Of a stretch of DNA of 64,000 bases, positions 43,558 through 53,365 are shown one piece after another (position 1 is the first letter of the stretch; every line of letters begins with the position of its first letter). The stretch is taken from assembly GCA_001724275.1 (NCBI GenBank), contig MEDZ01000014.1, positions 1 through 64,000 on the forward strand, given 5' to 3'. The stretch comes from Gemmatimonadetes bacterium SCN 70-22 (GTDB lineage Bacteria > Gemmatimonadota > Gemmatimonadetes > Gemmatimonadales > Gemmatimonadaceae). The translations under genes and the position numbers were made by a program. Under the pieces are notes generated by a model. That model did not search any database, was not told the DNA's origin, and saw nothing but the letters and a program-made list of their open reading frames with translations.

Positions 43558-44051
43558 GCCCGTAAGATATGCAAACCCCTGCAGGGGCATTGCTGCCATC
43601 TGCAGGGGTTTACGTCCGCTGGCGGTCGTGTTCTGCGATTCGGTGCCGTGCGCCTCACAGCTGTTGAGAACTGCCCTGCGCTCGACCTGGTTCACGACCT
43701 TCCCCACACTCGACGAGACGAATGCAGGTGCTCCGTGATCACGGAGCTTCAGTTGTGTCCAGCGACCTCACAACCTGCGTGTCAGCACCGAACGACTGGC
43801 ACGCTGCCTTCCGACGATGTCTCGCGGGAAAGCATCCGTCGCAGGTTTCTCGTCCTGCCGACGCGCCATCACGCTACCGCTTGCCGGTGACACCATCGAT
43901 AGGGGAGCACCTCAGCGTTCCGGGGGATTCCCCCTCTTGATCAGCCTCATCAGGAAGCGCCCGACGCCCGACGACCGCCCCCCCGACAGCACCCCGTCCG
44001 CGCAAACCACACATTGCCGGTCAGGTTGGTCGCTAGCGATCGCGGAGGCGC
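43558..44051. other. Divergent intergenic region with inverted repeats upstream of ligA and acsA
   Basis: A 494-base region without a supportable gene. AAACCCCTGCAG (43573-43584) and CTGCAGGGGTTT (43600-43611) form a perfect 12-bp inverted repeat with a 15-base spacer, centred about 35 bases before the ligA start. The left arm itself extends to the palindrome CCCCTGCAGGGG. A separate 18-base perfect palindrome, GCTCCGTGATCACGGAGC, lies at 43730-43747. These look like operator or cruciform sites. No -10/-35 pair could be assigned for either gene. Confidence 0.6.
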
Positions 44052-45836
44052 ATGCCTGTTCCGCTCGTCCTGGAGCTCTCCGGCACCATCATCCGGAAGA
44101 CACAATCGCCTGAGCCGGCGCCGGTGATGACGGACTACGACTCGGCGCGCGCCACATTCTCATGGGACGCGGCGCGCGCCGAGCTCGACGGGCTCCCCAG
44201 CGGCGCCGGACTCAACATCGCGCACGAAGCCGTCGACCGTCACGCCATCGCCCCCCACGCCGGCCGCATCGCCATCCGGTGGATCGGCCGGCACGGCGAG
44301 CGCCGGGACATCAGCTACGCCCAGCTCGCACGCCTCAGCAGCCGCTTCGCCAACGTCCTGCGCTCGCTCGGCATCGCGAAGGGCGAGCGCGTCTTCGTTC
44401 TCGCCGACCGCATCCCCGAACTGTACGTCGCCGCCCTCGGCAGCTGGAAGAACGGCTGCGTCTTCTGCCCGCTGTTCTCCGCATTTGGTCCGGAACCCGT
44501 CCGCATGCGGCTCACGATCGGTGCCGGGAGCGTCCTCGTGACGACCAGGGAACTGTACCAGCGGAAGGTGGCGCCGATTCGCGATGCCCTCTCGTCGCTG
44601 CGTCACGTGATCATCATCGGCCCTGATGTGGACGCCCTCCCCCAGGGCGCGCATCGGTTCGACGAGCTGATGGCGGCCAGCAGCGAGGACTTCGAGATCG
44701 CGCCGACGCGCGACGACGACCCGGCGGTGGTGCACTTCACGAGCGGGACGACCGGGACGCCCAAGGGCGCCCTGCATGTCCACGGCGCGGTCGTCGCGCA
44801 CCACATCACCGGGCGCCTCGCGCTCGACCTCCGCCCCGGCGACACCTTCTGGTGCACCGCCGACCCCGGATGGGTCACCGGGACGTCGTACGGCATCGTC
44901 GCCCCCCTCTCCATCGGCGTGACCAGCATCGTGGACGAGGGCGACTTCGACCCCGCACGTTGGTACGCCACGCTGCAGGACGAGCGCGTCACCGTCTGGT
45001 ATACCGCGCCCACCGCCATCCGCATGCTGATGAAGGCGGGGCCGGAACTTGCCCGGCGCTACGACCTGTCACACCTGCGCTTCGTGGCCAGCGTCGGCGA
45101 GCCGCTCAACCCGGAGGCGGTCGTCTGGGGACGCGACGTCCTCGGCCTCCCCATTCACGACAACTGGTGGCAGACCGAGACCGGGGGGATCATGATCGCG
45201 AACTTCCGGTCCATGGACATCCGCCCCGGTTCCATGGGGCGCCCCCTCCCCGGGGTCGACGCCGCCATCGTCCGGCGTGCCGATGACGGGAGCGTCCAGC
45301 TGCAATCCGCCGGCACCGAGGGCGAACTCGCCCTTCGTCCCGGGTGGCCCTCGATGTTCCGCGCGTACCTGGGCGAGGCAGAACGCTATCGCAGGTGCTT
45401 CGCCGGCGGATGGTACCTCACGGGCGACCTCGCGCGGCAGGACGACGACGGATACTTCTGGTTCATCGGACGCTCCGACGACGTGATCAAGTCGTCGGGC
45501 CACCTCATCGGCCCGTTCGAGGTGGAAAGCTCGCTCCTCGAGCACCCCGCCGTCGCCGAGGCCGCAGTGATCGGCAAGCCGGACCCGACGGCGGGCGAGC
45601 TGGTGAAGGCCTTCGTCTGCCTGAAGGACGGTGTTGCTCCGTCCGACGAGCTGCGCCTCGAGCTGCTCGGCTTCGCCCGCAGGCGCCTGGGGGCCGCGGT
45701 CGCGCCCAAGGAGATCGCCTTCGCCGAGTCGCTCCCCCGCACGCGCAGCGGCAAGATCATGCGCCGGCTCCTGCGCGCGCGCGAGCTCGGGCTCCCCGAG
45801 GGCGACCTGTCCACGCTGGAGGGGACGTCCCGATGA
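44052..45836 (+). CDS. acsA: Acetate--CoA ligase (AMP-forming), AcsA-like
   Basis: The 594-residue adenylate-forming enzyme has the P-loop [15 protein letters not shown], the acyl-binding [10 protein letters not shown], the [30 protein letters not shown] hinge region and the C-terminal catalytic Lys in [11 protein letters not shown]. The NWWQTETG motif marks acetyl/propionyl-CoA synthetases. It makes acetyl-CoA from acetate, ATP and CoA in the cytoplasm. It is first in a five-gene operon; its TGA overlaps the next start as ATGA. ATG 44052 has GGAGG close upstream (three bases between). ATG 44127 is an alternative start. Confidence 0.9.
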   Translation: MPVPLVLELSGTIIRKTQSPEPAPVMTDYDSARATFSWDAARAELDGLPSGAGLNIAHEAVDRHAIAPHAGRIAIRWIGRHGERRDISYAQLARLSSRFANVLRSLGIAKGERVFVLADRIPELYVAALGSWKNGCVFCPLFSAFGPEPVRMRLTIGAGSVLVTTRELYQRKVAPIRDALSSLRHVIIIGPDVDALPQGAHRFDELMAASSEDFEIAPTRDDDPAVVHFTSGTTGTPKGALHVHGAVVAHHITGRLALDLRPGDTFWCTADPGWVTGTSYGIVAPLSIGVTSIVDEGDFDPARWYATLQDERVTVWYTAPTAIRMLMKAGPELARRYDLSHLRFVASVGEPLNPEAVVWGRDVLGLPIHDNWWQTETGGIMIANFRSMDIRPGSMGRPLPGVDAAIVRRADDGSVQLQSAGTEGELALRPGWPSMFRAYLGEAERYRRCFAGGWYLTGDLARQDDDGYFWFIGRSDDVIKSSGHLIGPFEVESSLLEHPAVAEAAVIGKPDPTAGELVKAFVCLKDGVAPSDELRLELLGFARRRLGAAVAPKEIAFAESLPRTRSGKIMRRLLRARELGLPEGDLSTLEGTSR

Positions 45837-46855
45837 CCGTTGCGCCTGGCGGCACCACGGCTGCCGTCGAATCCTTCGCCGTCGCGAACGGCGCGCACGC
45901 CCGGCACCTCCTCGAGGAGATGCTCCGCATCCGCCGCTTCGAGGAACGCTGCGCCGACCTGTACAAGGAGGAGAAGATCCGCGGCTTCCTCCACCTCTAC
46001 ATCGGTGAGGAGGCCGTCGCCGTCGGCGTCATGCAGGCGCTCACGCCGGCAGACGCCGTCGTCGCGACCTACCGCGAGCACGGCCACGCCCTCGTGCGCG
46101 GCGTCAGCGCGCGGGCGATCATGGCCGAGATGTACGGCAAGCGCGAGGGGTGCAGCGGCGGACGGGGCGGCTCGATGCACCTGTTCGACGCCGCCACGCG
46201 CTTCTACGGCGGGAACGCCATCGTCGGCGGAGGATTGCCGCTGGCGGCCGGGCTCGCGCTGGCCGACCGGATGCGGCACGTCGCGCGTGTCACCGCCTGC
46301 TTCTTCGGCGATGGCGCGGTCGCCGAAGGGGTCTTTCACGAGACGCTCAACCTGGCCGCCCTCTGGCGACTCCCCGTCCTGTTCGTCTGCGAGAACAACC
46401 TCTACGCCATGGGGACGGCGCTGGCGCGCTCCCACGCCGAGTCGAACCTCGCGCTCAAGGCGTCGGCGCATCGCGTCCCCTCGTGGGATGTGGACGGCAT
46501 GGACGTGGAGGCGGTCGCGCATGCGGCGCGCGGCGCCTGCGAGGCGATCCGCGCCGGCGAGGGGCCGTACTTCCTCGAATGCCGCACCTATCGCTTTCGC
46601 GCGCACTCGATGTTCGACCCCGAGCTGTACCGCGAGCGCACCGAGGTGGAGGAGTGGAAGAAGCGCTGCCCCATCGAGACGTACGACGCGACCGTGCGCC
46701 GGCGCGGGGCGCTCGACGACACGCAGCGCGCCGAGATGGAGGCCCGGGTGAGCCAGGAGGTCGACGACGCCGTCGCCTTCGCCGAGGCGGGGACGTGGGA
46801 GCCCGCCGAGACGCTGACCCGGCACGTGATGCGCGAGGCGGGAGGGGGCGCATGA
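45833..46855 (+). CDS. pdhA: 2-oxoacid dehydrogenase E1 component, alpha subunit (pyruvate/acetoin type)
   Basis: A 340-residue thiamine-diphosphate enzyme subunit. The TPP-binding motif begins [17 protein letters not shown] (residues 159 on) and closes [10 protein letters not shown] (186-195). [11 protein letters not shown] and [14 protein letters not shown] are typical of pyruvate and acetoin dehydrogenase E1-alpha. It decarboxylates a 2-oxoacid or cleaves acetoin, with the beta subunit. Pyruvate is favoured by the AMGT ending, but acetoin remains possible. GGAGG lies before its ATG, which overlaps the acsA stop. Confidence 0.9.
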   Translation: MTVAPGGTTAAVESFAVANGAHARHLLEEMLRIRRFEERCADLYKEEKIRGFLHLYIGEEAVAVGVMQALTPADAVVATYREHGHALVRGVSARAIMAEMYGKREGCSGGRGGSMHLFDAATRFYGGNAIVGGGLPLAAGLALADRMRHVARVTACFFGDGAVAEGVFHETLNLAALWRLPVLFVCENNLYAMGTALARSHAESNLALKASAHRVPSWDVDGMDVEAVAHAARGACEAIRAGEGPYFLECRTYRFRAHSMFDPELYRERTEVEEWKKRCPIETYDATVRRRGALDDTQRAEMEARVSQEVDDAVAFAEAGTWEPAETLTRHVMREAGGGA

Positions 46856-47847
46856 TCACCACCTATCGCGAGGCGGTGCGCCAGGCCATCCGCGCGGCCA
46901 TGGTCGCCGACGAACGGGTCTTCCTCATGGGCGAGGACGTCGGGCGGTATGGCGGCTGCTACGCCGTGAGCAAGGGGTTGCTGGACGAGTTCGGCCCCGA
47001 GCGGATCCGGGACACCCCGCTCTCCGAGCTGGCCTTCGTGGGGATGGGGATCGGCGCGGCGCTCGGCGGGATGCGCCCCATCGTCGAGATCATGACCGTC
47101 AACTTCTCCCTCCTCGCGCTCGACCAGATCGTCAACACCGCCGCCACGCTCCTGCACATGTCGGGGGGGCAGTTCAACGTCCCCGTCGTGATCCGGATCC
47201 CCACCGGCGCTGGGCGGCAGGTGGCGGCGCAGCACTCGCACGCCCTGGAGGGATGGTTCGCCCACGTTCCGGGGCTCCGCGTCGTCGCCCCGGCAACGCT
47301 CGAGGATGCGCGCGGGATGCTCCCGACGGCGCTCCAGTCCCCCGACCCGGTGATCGTTTTCGAGCACGCGGGACTGTATGCGATGGAGGGGGAGCTCGCC
47401 GACGACGCCGGCGCCGTCTCCCTCGACCGGGCGGCCGTGCGCCGTCCCGGGAGCGACGTCTCGCTCATCACCTTCGGGGGGATGCTCCCCCGGACCCTCG
47501 AGGCCGCCGAGCAGCTTTCCGCAGTTGGGGTCAGCGCCGAGGTCGTCGACTTGCGGACGCTGCGCCCGCTCGACGACGCCACGATCCTCGACTCCGCGCG
47601 ACGCATCCATCGCGCCGTCGTCGTGGACGAGGAATGGCGCAGCGGGAGCCTTGCCGCGGAGGTGAGTGCACGTCTCATGGAGGGGGCGTTCTACGACCTC
47701 GACGCCCCCGTCGCGCGGGTGTGCGGGGTCGAGGTCCCCATGCCGTATCCGCGCCATCTCGAGCAGGCGGCGCTCCCGCAAGTCGCCGGGATCGTCGCGG
47801 CGGCGCTCTCCCTCATGGGCGGCGTCAGGGGCGCCGCGCCAGCATGA
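46852..47847 (+). CDS. pdhB: 2-oxoacid dehydrogenase E1 component, beta subunit
   Basis: The 331-residue partner of the E1-alpha subunit. Conserved stretches include [64 protein letters not shown] and the C-terminal transketolase domain [12 protein letters not shown]. The beta subunit supplies half of the TPP site and the E2 contact surface. Its ATG overlaps the upstream TGA by four bases, so equal synthesis of both E1 chains is likely. Confidence 0.93.
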   Translation: MITTYREAVRQAIRAAMVADERVFLMGEDVGRYGGCYAVSKGLLDEFGPERIRDTPLSELAFVGMGIGAALGGMRPIVEIMTVNFSLLALDQIVNTAATLLHMSGGQFNVPVVIRIPTGAGRQVAAQHSHALEGWFAHVPGLRVVAPATLEDARGMLPTALQSPDPVIVFEHAGLYAMEGELADDAGAVSLDRAAVRRPGSDVSLITFGGMLPRTLEAAEQLSAVGVSAEVVDLRTLRPLDDATILDSARRIHRAVVVDEEWRSGSLAAEVSARLMEGAFYDLDAPVARVCGVEVPMPYPRHLEQAALPQVAGIVAAALSLMGGVRGAAPA

Positions 47848-49235
47848 AGGCCGCTACGACGATTGCGCCGAGTGGCGCTCCCCCCCCGAGCGAGTTCCGC
47901 ATGCCCTCGCTCGGTGCCGACATGCAATTCGGGACCGTGGTCGGCTGGCGCGTTGCGCCTGGCGACACGGTCGCCAAGGGCGACGTCATCGTCGAGGTCG
48001 AGACCGAGAAGGGGGTCTTCGAGGTCGAGGCGGGCATCGGCGGCGTCGTGGACGAACTGGTCGTGGCGAAGGGGACCAGGGTCCCGGTGGGGACGGTGCT
48101 CGCGCGGCTGCGTGCTGCTGGTGGCGACGTGTCTCCGGCAGCACCGGCCGTCACCTCACCGGAGGCCGCGGCGCCCGCCGCCATTCCATCGCCGCCAGCT
48201 ACAACGCCGGCGCCGGCGGTGCCCGCCGCCGTCCCACCGCCGCCAGCTGCAGCGCCGGCGCCGGCGGCACCCGCCGCCGTCCCCGCGCCCGCCGCCCCCG
48301 TCCCCGCGCCGGCGCCGGTTCCCGCGACGCCACGCCGCACGCGCATCCGAACTTCCCCACTGGCCCGTCGCATCGCCGAGGAGGCGGGAATCGACATCTC
48401 CACCATCGCCGGCACCGGCCCGGGCGGCGCCATCACGAAGGAGGACGTGGAGCGCGCCATGGCGGCCGCGCCCGCCGCCACCGCGCTCCCCGCGCCTCCC
48501 GTGCCTCTCGCGCCTCCCGTGCCTCTCGCGCCTCCCGTGCCTCCCGTGCCTCCCGTGCCGACGCGCACGGCCGCCGACGCCATGCGCCAGGCCGTCGCCG
48601 CCGCCGTCTCACGCTCGAAGCGCGAGATTCCGCACTACTACCTCGGCACCGACATCGACATGTCGGCGGCGCTCGACTGGCTCGAGGAGACGAATGCGCA
48701 GCGCCCCATCACCCAGCGCATCCTCCCTGCCGCCCTCCTGCTCAAGGCGGTCGCCCTCGCCCTGCTCGAGTACCCGTCGCTCAACGGCTGGTGGACCGAG
48801 GGTGCCTTCCGCGCCGGTGGCGGGGTCCACCTCGGGGTGGCGATCTCGCTCCGCGGCGGGGGGCTCATCGCCCCGGCCATTCACGACGTCGATCACCTGT
48901 CGCCCGCGGCGCTGATGGCAGCGTTAGGCGACCTGGTGCAGCGCGCCCGCGGTGGCGGGCTGCGCGGGTCCGAGATGACCGACGCCACCATCACCGTCTC
49001 GAACCTCGGCGACGAGGGAGTGCAACTCCTCTTTGGGGTGATCTATCCGCCGCAGGTCGCCCTCGTCGGCTTCGGCCGCATCTCGGAGCGGCCATGGGCC
49101 TCCGGCGGATTCCTCGGCGTTCGCCCCGTCGTCACCGCCACCCTCTCCGCCGACCATCGCGCCACCGACGGGCACTACGGCGCGCGCTTCCTCGCCGAGC
49201 TCGCCCGCCGCCTCCAGGCGCCGGAGGCCCTGTGA
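47844..49235 (+). CDS. 2-oxoacid dehydrogenase E2 (dihydrolipoyl acyltransferase)
   Basis: A 463-residue E2 chain. A single lipoyl domain has its lipoate-carrying Lys56 in VETEKGV (ETDKA in most relatives). A long Ala/Pro linker follows (about 95-160), then a peripheral subunit-binding domain ([27 protein letters not shown]), a second Pro-Val-Ala-Pro linker made of short repeats, and the catalytic domain ending with SADHRATDG (His about 438). It transfers the acyl group from lipoate to CoA. No E3 (dihydrolipoamide dehydrogenase) gene is in the operon. The stop overlaps the carrier-protein start as GTGA. Confidence 0.92.
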   Translation: MKAATTIAPSGAPPPSEFRMPSLGADMQFGTVVGWRVAPGDTVAKGDVIVEVETEKGVFEVEAGIGGVVDELVVAKGTRVPVGTVLARLRAAGGDVSPAAPAVTSPEAAAPAAIPSPPATTPAPAVPAAVPPPPAAAPAPAAPAAVPAPAAPVPAPAPVPATPRRTRIRTSPLARRIAEEAGIDISTIAGTGPGGAITKEDVERAMAAAPAATALPAPPVPLAPPVPLAPPVPPVPPVPTRTAADAMRQAVAAAVSRSKREIPHYYLGTDIDMSAALDWLEETNAQRPITQRILPAALLLKAVALALLEYPSLNGWWTEGAFRAGGGVHLGVAISLRGGGLIAPAIHDVDHLSPAALMAALGDLVQRARGGGLRGSEMTDATITVSNLGDEGVQLLFGVIYPPQVALVGFGRISERPWASGGFLGVRPVVTATLSADHRATDGHYGARFLAELARRLQAPEAL

Positions 49236-49486
49236 GCACGAACGACATCCGCGAGGCGATTCTCCGCGCCCTGCGCCGCATCGCACCCGAGGCCGACCCG
49301 GCCTCGATCGATCCCGCGCGTCCGCTCCGCGAACAGGTCGACCTCGACTCGGTCGACTTCCTGAACTTCCTGATCGGCGTACACCAGGAGCTCGGCGTCG
49401 AGGTACCCGAGGAGGATTACCCGCAGGTGGCCACGCTCGCGGGATGCGTCGCCTACGTGGAGGCGCGGATGCCGGCGGCAGGTTGA
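49232..49486 (+). CDS. Acyl carrier protein at the end of the acsA-E1-E2 operon
   Basis: An 84-residue carrier protein starting at GTG 49232. The phosphopantetheine site is Ser40 in VDLDSVDFLNF, a clear DSxD/E motif at the start of helix 2, with acidic surroundings as in acyl carrier proteins. Position and length fit a stand-alone carrier rather than a fatty-acid-synthase AcpP, since no fab gene is near. Because it is translationally coupled to a ligase and an acyltransferase, it may receive an acetyl or other acyl unit. The acyl donor is not known. Confidence 0.85.
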   Translation: MSTNDIREAILRALRRIAPEADPASIDPARPLREQVDLDSVDFLNFLIGVHQELGVEVPEEDYPQVATLAGCVAYVEARMPAAG

Positions 49487-49544
49487 GCGACCGGAGCCCG
49501 TCCATGGGCCCGCACGCTTTCCTCCCGGTGGCCCTGGCAAAGAC

Positions 49545-49580
49545 GAAGGGCTGCGGTGCCGTAAGGCGCCGCAGCCCTTC
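49545..49580. terminator. 16-bp stem hairpin between the carrier-protein operon and tRNA-Gln
   Basis: GAAGGGCTGCGGTGCC (49545-49560), loop GTAA, then its complement with a single G-T wobble (49565-49580). It serves the convergent operon and tRNA gene; on the minus strand a short TCTTT follows, consistent with termination after the tRNA. Confidence 0.75.
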
Positions 49581-49583
49581 CAG

Positions 49584-49656
49584 TTGCCCCTCCTGGGCTC
49601 GAACCAGGACTCTTCTGATCCAGAGTCAGACGTGTTGCCAGTTACACCAAGGGGCA
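49584..49656 (-). tRNA. tRNA-Gln (anticodon CUG)
   Basis: Minus-strand cloverleaf: acceptor TGCCCCT pairs with AGGGGCA, D arm, anticodon stem TCTGA/TCAGA around loop CTCTGGA giving anticodon CTG, and a T arm with CCTGG-TTCGAGC-CCAGG. The discriminator base is A at 49584. The 3' CCA is not encoded next to it. It reads CAG, the dominant Gln codon in a GC-rich genome. Confidence 0.93.
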
Positions 49657-49760
49657 GTGCAAACGCCGGGGGACCTTCCGTCTGGCCCGCAGCGTAGGAG
49701 AAAATACCCGGATAACGACACGCCGGGCAACCCCTGCCTGCCGTCCCCAGACTCCGCTTC

Positions 49761-51035
49761 ATGCCGCGCCTCCGCTCCCTCGCACTCTTCGCCACGCTCG
49801 CCATCGGAGCCTGTCGAGACGCTGTTCCCGCATGGGGCCCCTCGCTCGACGCGGCCAAGCGGAATGCCGACAACGTCTTTGCCGGCTTCGCCTTCCGGTT
49901 CTACAACGTTCAGCGCGACCCGCGCTTCGCCGCCGCGCGCCCCAGGATGGCGAACGCCGCCCTCGCCCCGTCGCGCATCTTCGACGACTCCAGCATCTGG
50001 TCGGCAATGGCGCCCGACTCGGTGCGGGCCCTCTATCTCCACGCCGAGCTCACCGAGAAGGGGTACCTCTTCTCGTCACGCCCCGCCGCTCCCTACCCCG
50101 TGCGCCTCGGCGACGAGCGGCACTTCATGCAGCTCACCCGCCTTGGACGCGACCGGTACGAGTGGATCACCCACGTCGATCACGGCATCGGCCCGGTGCG
50201 CGCCCCCCAGGTGGCCCGCGCGTTAGGCACCCTGTTCACGGCCTTCGAGCGGCGCACGGGGCCCGCCCTCCTCGCCGATGCGCGCGCCACCTTTCCGCGC
50301 ACCGGCCGGCACCTGGGACAGCTCTTCGCCCTCGACTCGCTCCGCTCCACGCCGCTCGCCGACGGGTCGACGGCGTTCGCGTTGCACCTGAGCTTCACCC
50401 CCGATTCGCTGCGGCGCCGCTACCCGTACTTCGCCGCCTACATCGACAAGTACGTCATGCCGACCGAGGCGCGCGTGCAGCTCATGGATCGGACGGGAGC
50501 GCAGGTCGTCGACCTCGTCCTCGACCGCGGCAAGGCCGTCGCCCGGCTGCGCGCGCGGGGGGGGCACCTCGTCACGCTCGCCGGACCGCCGCGGGCCATG
50601 GAAGACTCGCTCCGGGTGCGCCTCGACTTCTCCGCGAAGTTCATGATGTTCCGGGTCGGCTTCTCGAACCTCGTCGGCGACTTCACCATCGAACGCGGCG
50701 AGCACGAGCGCGCATGGATGATGCGATTCCGCCGCGAACCCGAGTGGCACTTCCCCCTCGCCACCGATCGCCTCATCAAGAGCCCCCTCCGCTCTCCATT
50801 CGAGGGGCGCGGCAGCGAATTGCGGCTGGCCGTTCGCGACGACCTGGGAAACCAGGCGATGAGCGTGCGCCAGGTTCGCACGGCGGTGAAGGAGAGCGCG
50901 ATCATGCGCTGGCTGGGCGGGCTGGGCTCCACCGCCTTCGGCGACTTCGCCGGACGGTCGGAAGCCGAGGAGAACCGATTCCTCCTCGAGACCTTCGGGG
51001 CGCTCCGACAGGACGTCGCCGTCTTCACCCCCTGA
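49761..51035 (+). CDS. Lipoprotein of unknown function (424 aa)
   Basis: ATG 49761 starts a lipoprotein signal (LAIGAC, Cys18). The mature part is mixed alpha/beta, with tracts FAFRFYNVQRDPRF, RYPYFAAYIDKYVMP and KFMMFRVGFSNLVGDFTIERGEHERAW. No domain was recognised. It sits alone between two tRNA genes on the opposite strand. Probable location is the inner or outer membrane, periplasmic face. Confidence 0.78.
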   Translation: MPRLRSLALFATLAIGACRDAVPAWGPSLDAAKRNADNVFAGFAFRFYNVQRDPRFAAARPRMANAALAPSRIFDDSSIWSAMAPDSVRALYLHAELTEKGYLFSSRPAAPYPVRLGDERHFMQLTRLGRDRYEWITHVDHGIGPVRAPQVARALGTLFTAFERRTGPALLADARATFPRTGRHLGQLFALDSLRSTPLADGSTAFALHLSFTPDSLRRRYPYFAAYIDKYVMPTEARVQLMDRTGAQVVDLVLDRGKAVARLRARGGHLVTLAGPPRAMEDSLRVRLDFSAKFMMFRVGFSNLVGDFTIERGEHERAWMMRFRREPEWHFPLATDRLIKSPLRSPFEGRGSELRLAVRDDLGNQAMSVRQVRTAVKESAIMRWLGGLGSTAFGDFAGRSEAEENRFLLETFGALRQDVAVFTP

Positions 51036-51053
51036 CCCCCCTGCAACACGAAA

Positions 51054-51077
51054 GGCCACCGACTCTCGTCAGTGGCC
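51054..51077. terminator. Hairpin between the lipoprotein gene and tRNA-Ala
   Basis: GGCCAC-c-GAC, loop TCTC, GTC-a-GTGGCC: nine pairs with one mismatch. On the minus strand TTTCG follows, suiting termination after the tRNA; the plus strand has no T-run. Confidence 0.5.
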
Positions 51078-51215
51078 CCACCGTCTGCTGGCCCATCCGT
51101 CAGGGCTCGCCAAGCACGTTGCCATTGGAACTCTGCGTCCTACCGGACAACGGCTGGCTAGTCACCCTGCGGCGGTCTCCCGCCATGTGCTGCGGCCGGC
51201 CTGCGCCGGCGTCTA

Positions 51216-51288
51216 TGGAGCTGAGGGGGATCGAACCCCTGACCTCTGCAGTGCGATTGCAGCGCTCTCCCAGCTGAGCTACAGCCCC
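51216..51288 (-). tRNA. tRNA-Ala (anticodon CGC)
   Basis: Minus-strand cloverleaf of 73 bases: acceptor GGGGCTG with CAGCTCC, D loop AGCTGGGA, anticodon stem CTGCA/TGCAG around ATCGCAC giving anticodon CGC, T arm AGGGG-TTCGATC-CCCCT and discriminator A. It decodes GCG, one of the commonest codons here. No CCA is encoded. Confidence 0.95.
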
Positions 51289-51536
51289 GTTCTGCCAGGA
51301 TTGCGCCACCCAGTTGACGACGGTCGCACTCCGGCGTAACGACGCGGCCCCGCGTGGGCGGGGCCGGCGATCGACGGAAACCTAGCCCCATCGGCCCCAA
51401 AGTCAAGCCGATCGCCGTTAACCTCTGGAACAACGGCAACTTGGCCCACCGTTGACACCGTGTCGTGACCGCGCGGCAACGATCGTGTCACGCCCGGCGC
51501 CGCCCGCCCTCCCTCACCCGATTCCGCTCGCTTCAC
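51289..51536. other. Region between tRNA-Ala and the photolyase gene
   Basis: About 250 bases without a supportable gene. The photolyase frame is open from GTG 51465, but nothing before 51537 looks family-like. No promoter of either orientation could be assigned. Confidence 0.4.
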
Positions 51537-53012
51537 GTGGCCTCGCCACTTCACGCCCTCACCAGCCAGCACGTCCGGGACCAGCTGTCGCTGCGCGGCA
51601 CCCGCGTCAACGACAAGCGCACCCAACCCGAGGGCGAGTTCGTCCTGTACTGGATGCAGAGCACCCATCGTTTCGAGGAGAACTGGGCCCTGCGTTTCGC
51701 GATTCTCGAGGCCGACCGGCTCAACAAGCCCCTCGTCATCCATCAGGGGTTGGATCCCACCTACGAGCACGCCAACGACCGCATCCACAGCTTCATCCTC
51801 CACAACGCCCGCGAGCTGGCGGCCCGAGCCGGCGCCCTGGGGCTGCACTATCACTTCGTGCTGCGCCGCCGCCGCGACGACGATCGCCGCGTGGTGGACC
51901 GCCTCGCGGCCCGCGCCGCGCTGCTGGTCACCGATCGTTTCCCCACCTGCGGCATCGCCGAACGCACCCCGCGACTGGCCGACCGCGTGAACTGCCGCGT
52001 GGTGGCCATCGAGTCGCACGCGGTCGTTCCGTCAGGCGCAATCGGGAAGGAGGAGTACGCCGCGCGCACCATCCGCCCCAAGCTGCGGCAGCTCCTCCCG
52101 CTGGCGCTGGAGGAGGTCGAGGAACGCCTCCCGCGCCGCGCGGTGACGCCAACGCTCGCCGCGTCGCTGCACGACACGCTTGGGGTCGAGCCGCTCGACC
52201 TGGCCGGCGCCGACCTGGCCGCCGAGATGGCCTCCTGCGAGATCGACCATACCGTCCCCCCCGTTTCCCTCACCAGCGGCCGCGACGCCGCCCGGGCCCG
52301 GTTGCGTGCCTTCTGCGACGGCGCCCTCGCCGACTACGCCGAGCGCCGCGCCGACCCGAACGATCCCGACGGGTCGAGCCGGCTCTCCCCGTACCTGCAC
52401 TTCGGCCAGATCGCCGCCGCCGAGGTGGCGCGCACCGTCCTCGCCACCCCGCACGCCGAGCAGGCCGAGAAGTTCATCGACGAGCTGGTCACCTGGCGCG
52501 AGCTCGCCCTCAACTTCTGCCTGCGCAACGCCGCGTACGGGACGCTGGCCGGCCTCCCGGAGTGGGTGCATCGCACGATGGCGAAGCACGCCAGCGATGC
52601 GCGCGAGGCCACCTACGCGCTGCAGGCCTTCGAGCGTGCCGCGACGCACGATGACCTGTGGAATGCCGCGCAGCGCGAGCTGCTGCTCAGCGGCGCCATG
52701 CACAACGTGGTGCGCATGCTCTGGGGAAAGACCCTCATCCTCTGGAGCGCGCACTACGCCGACGCGCTGGCGTGGCTGATACACCTCAACAACAGGTACG
52801 CGCTGGACGGCCGCGACCCCAGCAGTTACGGCGGGATCCAGTGGTGCTTCGGGAAGTTCGACCGCCCCTTCTACGATCGTCCGGTGCTGGGCGTGATTCG
52901 CCCCATGTCGCTCAAGCGAGCCTCGGACAAGTGGGACACGGCACGCTACATCCGGCGCTGGCTGGGCGCCCCCTCGTCAGGCGCCCCAGCCGGAGTCCCG
53001 CGCGCTCCCTAG
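51537..53012 (+). CDS. phr: Deoxyribodipyrimidine photolyase, class II
   Basis: About 491 residues from GTG 51537. Class II features are the N-terminal FVLYWMQSTHRFEENWAL, DELVTWRELALNFC, and the FAD-binding and Trp-rich C-terminus YALDGRDPSSYGGIQWCFGKFDRPFYDRPV. The enzyme reverses cyclobutane pyrimidine dimers with blue or near-UV light. GTG 51465 is an alternative start that would add a basic tail. The stop codon TAG overlaps the stop of the convergent KGG gene within the single tetranucleotide CTAG. Confidence 0.93.
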   Translation: MASPLHALTSQHVRDQLSLRGTRVNDKRTQPEGEFVLYWMQSTHRFEENWALRFAILEADRLNKPLVIHQGLDPTYEHANDRIHSFILHNARELAARAGALGLHYHFVLRRRRDDDRRVVDRLAARAALLVTDRFPTCGIAERTPRLADRVNCRVVAIESHAVVPSGAIGKEEYAARTIRPKLRQLLPLALEEVEERLPRRAVTPTLAASLHDTLGVEPLDLAGADLAAEMASCEIDHTVPPVSLTSGRDAARARLRAFCDGALADYAERRADPNDPDGSSRLSPYLHFGQIAAAEVARTVLATPHAEQAEKFIDELVTWRELALNFCLRNAAYGTLAGLPEWVHRTMAKHASDAREATYALQAFERAATHDDLWNAAQRELLLSGAMHNVVRMLWGKTLILWSAHYADALAWLIHLNNRYALDGRDPSSYGGIQWCFGKFDRPFYDRPVLGVIRPMSLKRASDKWDTARYIRRWLGAPSSGAPAGVPRAP

Positions 53013-53365
53013 CGCGTCGCCTCGGGGCGAGGAAGCGTCCCCCCCATCCGGTCACCGTGGAGCGGCGTCGACGGCATCGACTCGCGCGACATCGTGACGC
53101 TGGACTCGCGATCGGTGAAGCCGTTCTGGCGCGCACGGGCCGTGGACCGCCCGCGTGCCTCGCCCCCTTCCTTCCCGATCGCCGCCATGTGGGCACGATC
53201 GCGGCTCACCACCTCGCCCCCCTTCCGCCCGGCGTTGCGTGCCTCGTCGCGCGACCATTCGTGCGCCGTGCCCTTCGCGTGCGCCGCCCGGCCGCCCTTG
53301 CTGGCGATCTCACGCTGCCGATTGGGATCCATCGACGCGAATCCCCTCTTGCTCTTTGTAGCCAT
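53009..53365 (-). CDS. KGG-repeat stress-induced protein
   Basis: A 118-residue hydrophilic protein from ATG 53365, with GGGAGGAG just upstream. It holds the stress-induced acidophilic (KGG) repeat: GFASMDPNRQREIASKGG, followed by RNAGRKGGEVVS and IGKEGGEARG. The family is induced by general stress in many bacteria; its molecular role is unsettled, with DNA or RNA contact often suggested because of the basic repeats. It lies opposite the photolyase gene, converging on it, both perhaps serving damage or stress survival. Confidence 0.88.
   Translation of the reverse strand: MATKSKRGFASMDPNRQREIASKGGRAAHAKGTAHEWSRDEARNAGRKGGEVVSRDRAHMAAIGKEGGEARGRSTARARQNGFTDRESSVTMSRESMPSTPLHGDRMGGTLPRPEATR

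Noticed and set aside
43558-43707. N-terminal extension of DNA ligase through the inverted repeat
   Set aside because: The extra 50 codons are not ligase-like and run through a perfect inverted repeat; conserved sequence starts at 43557.
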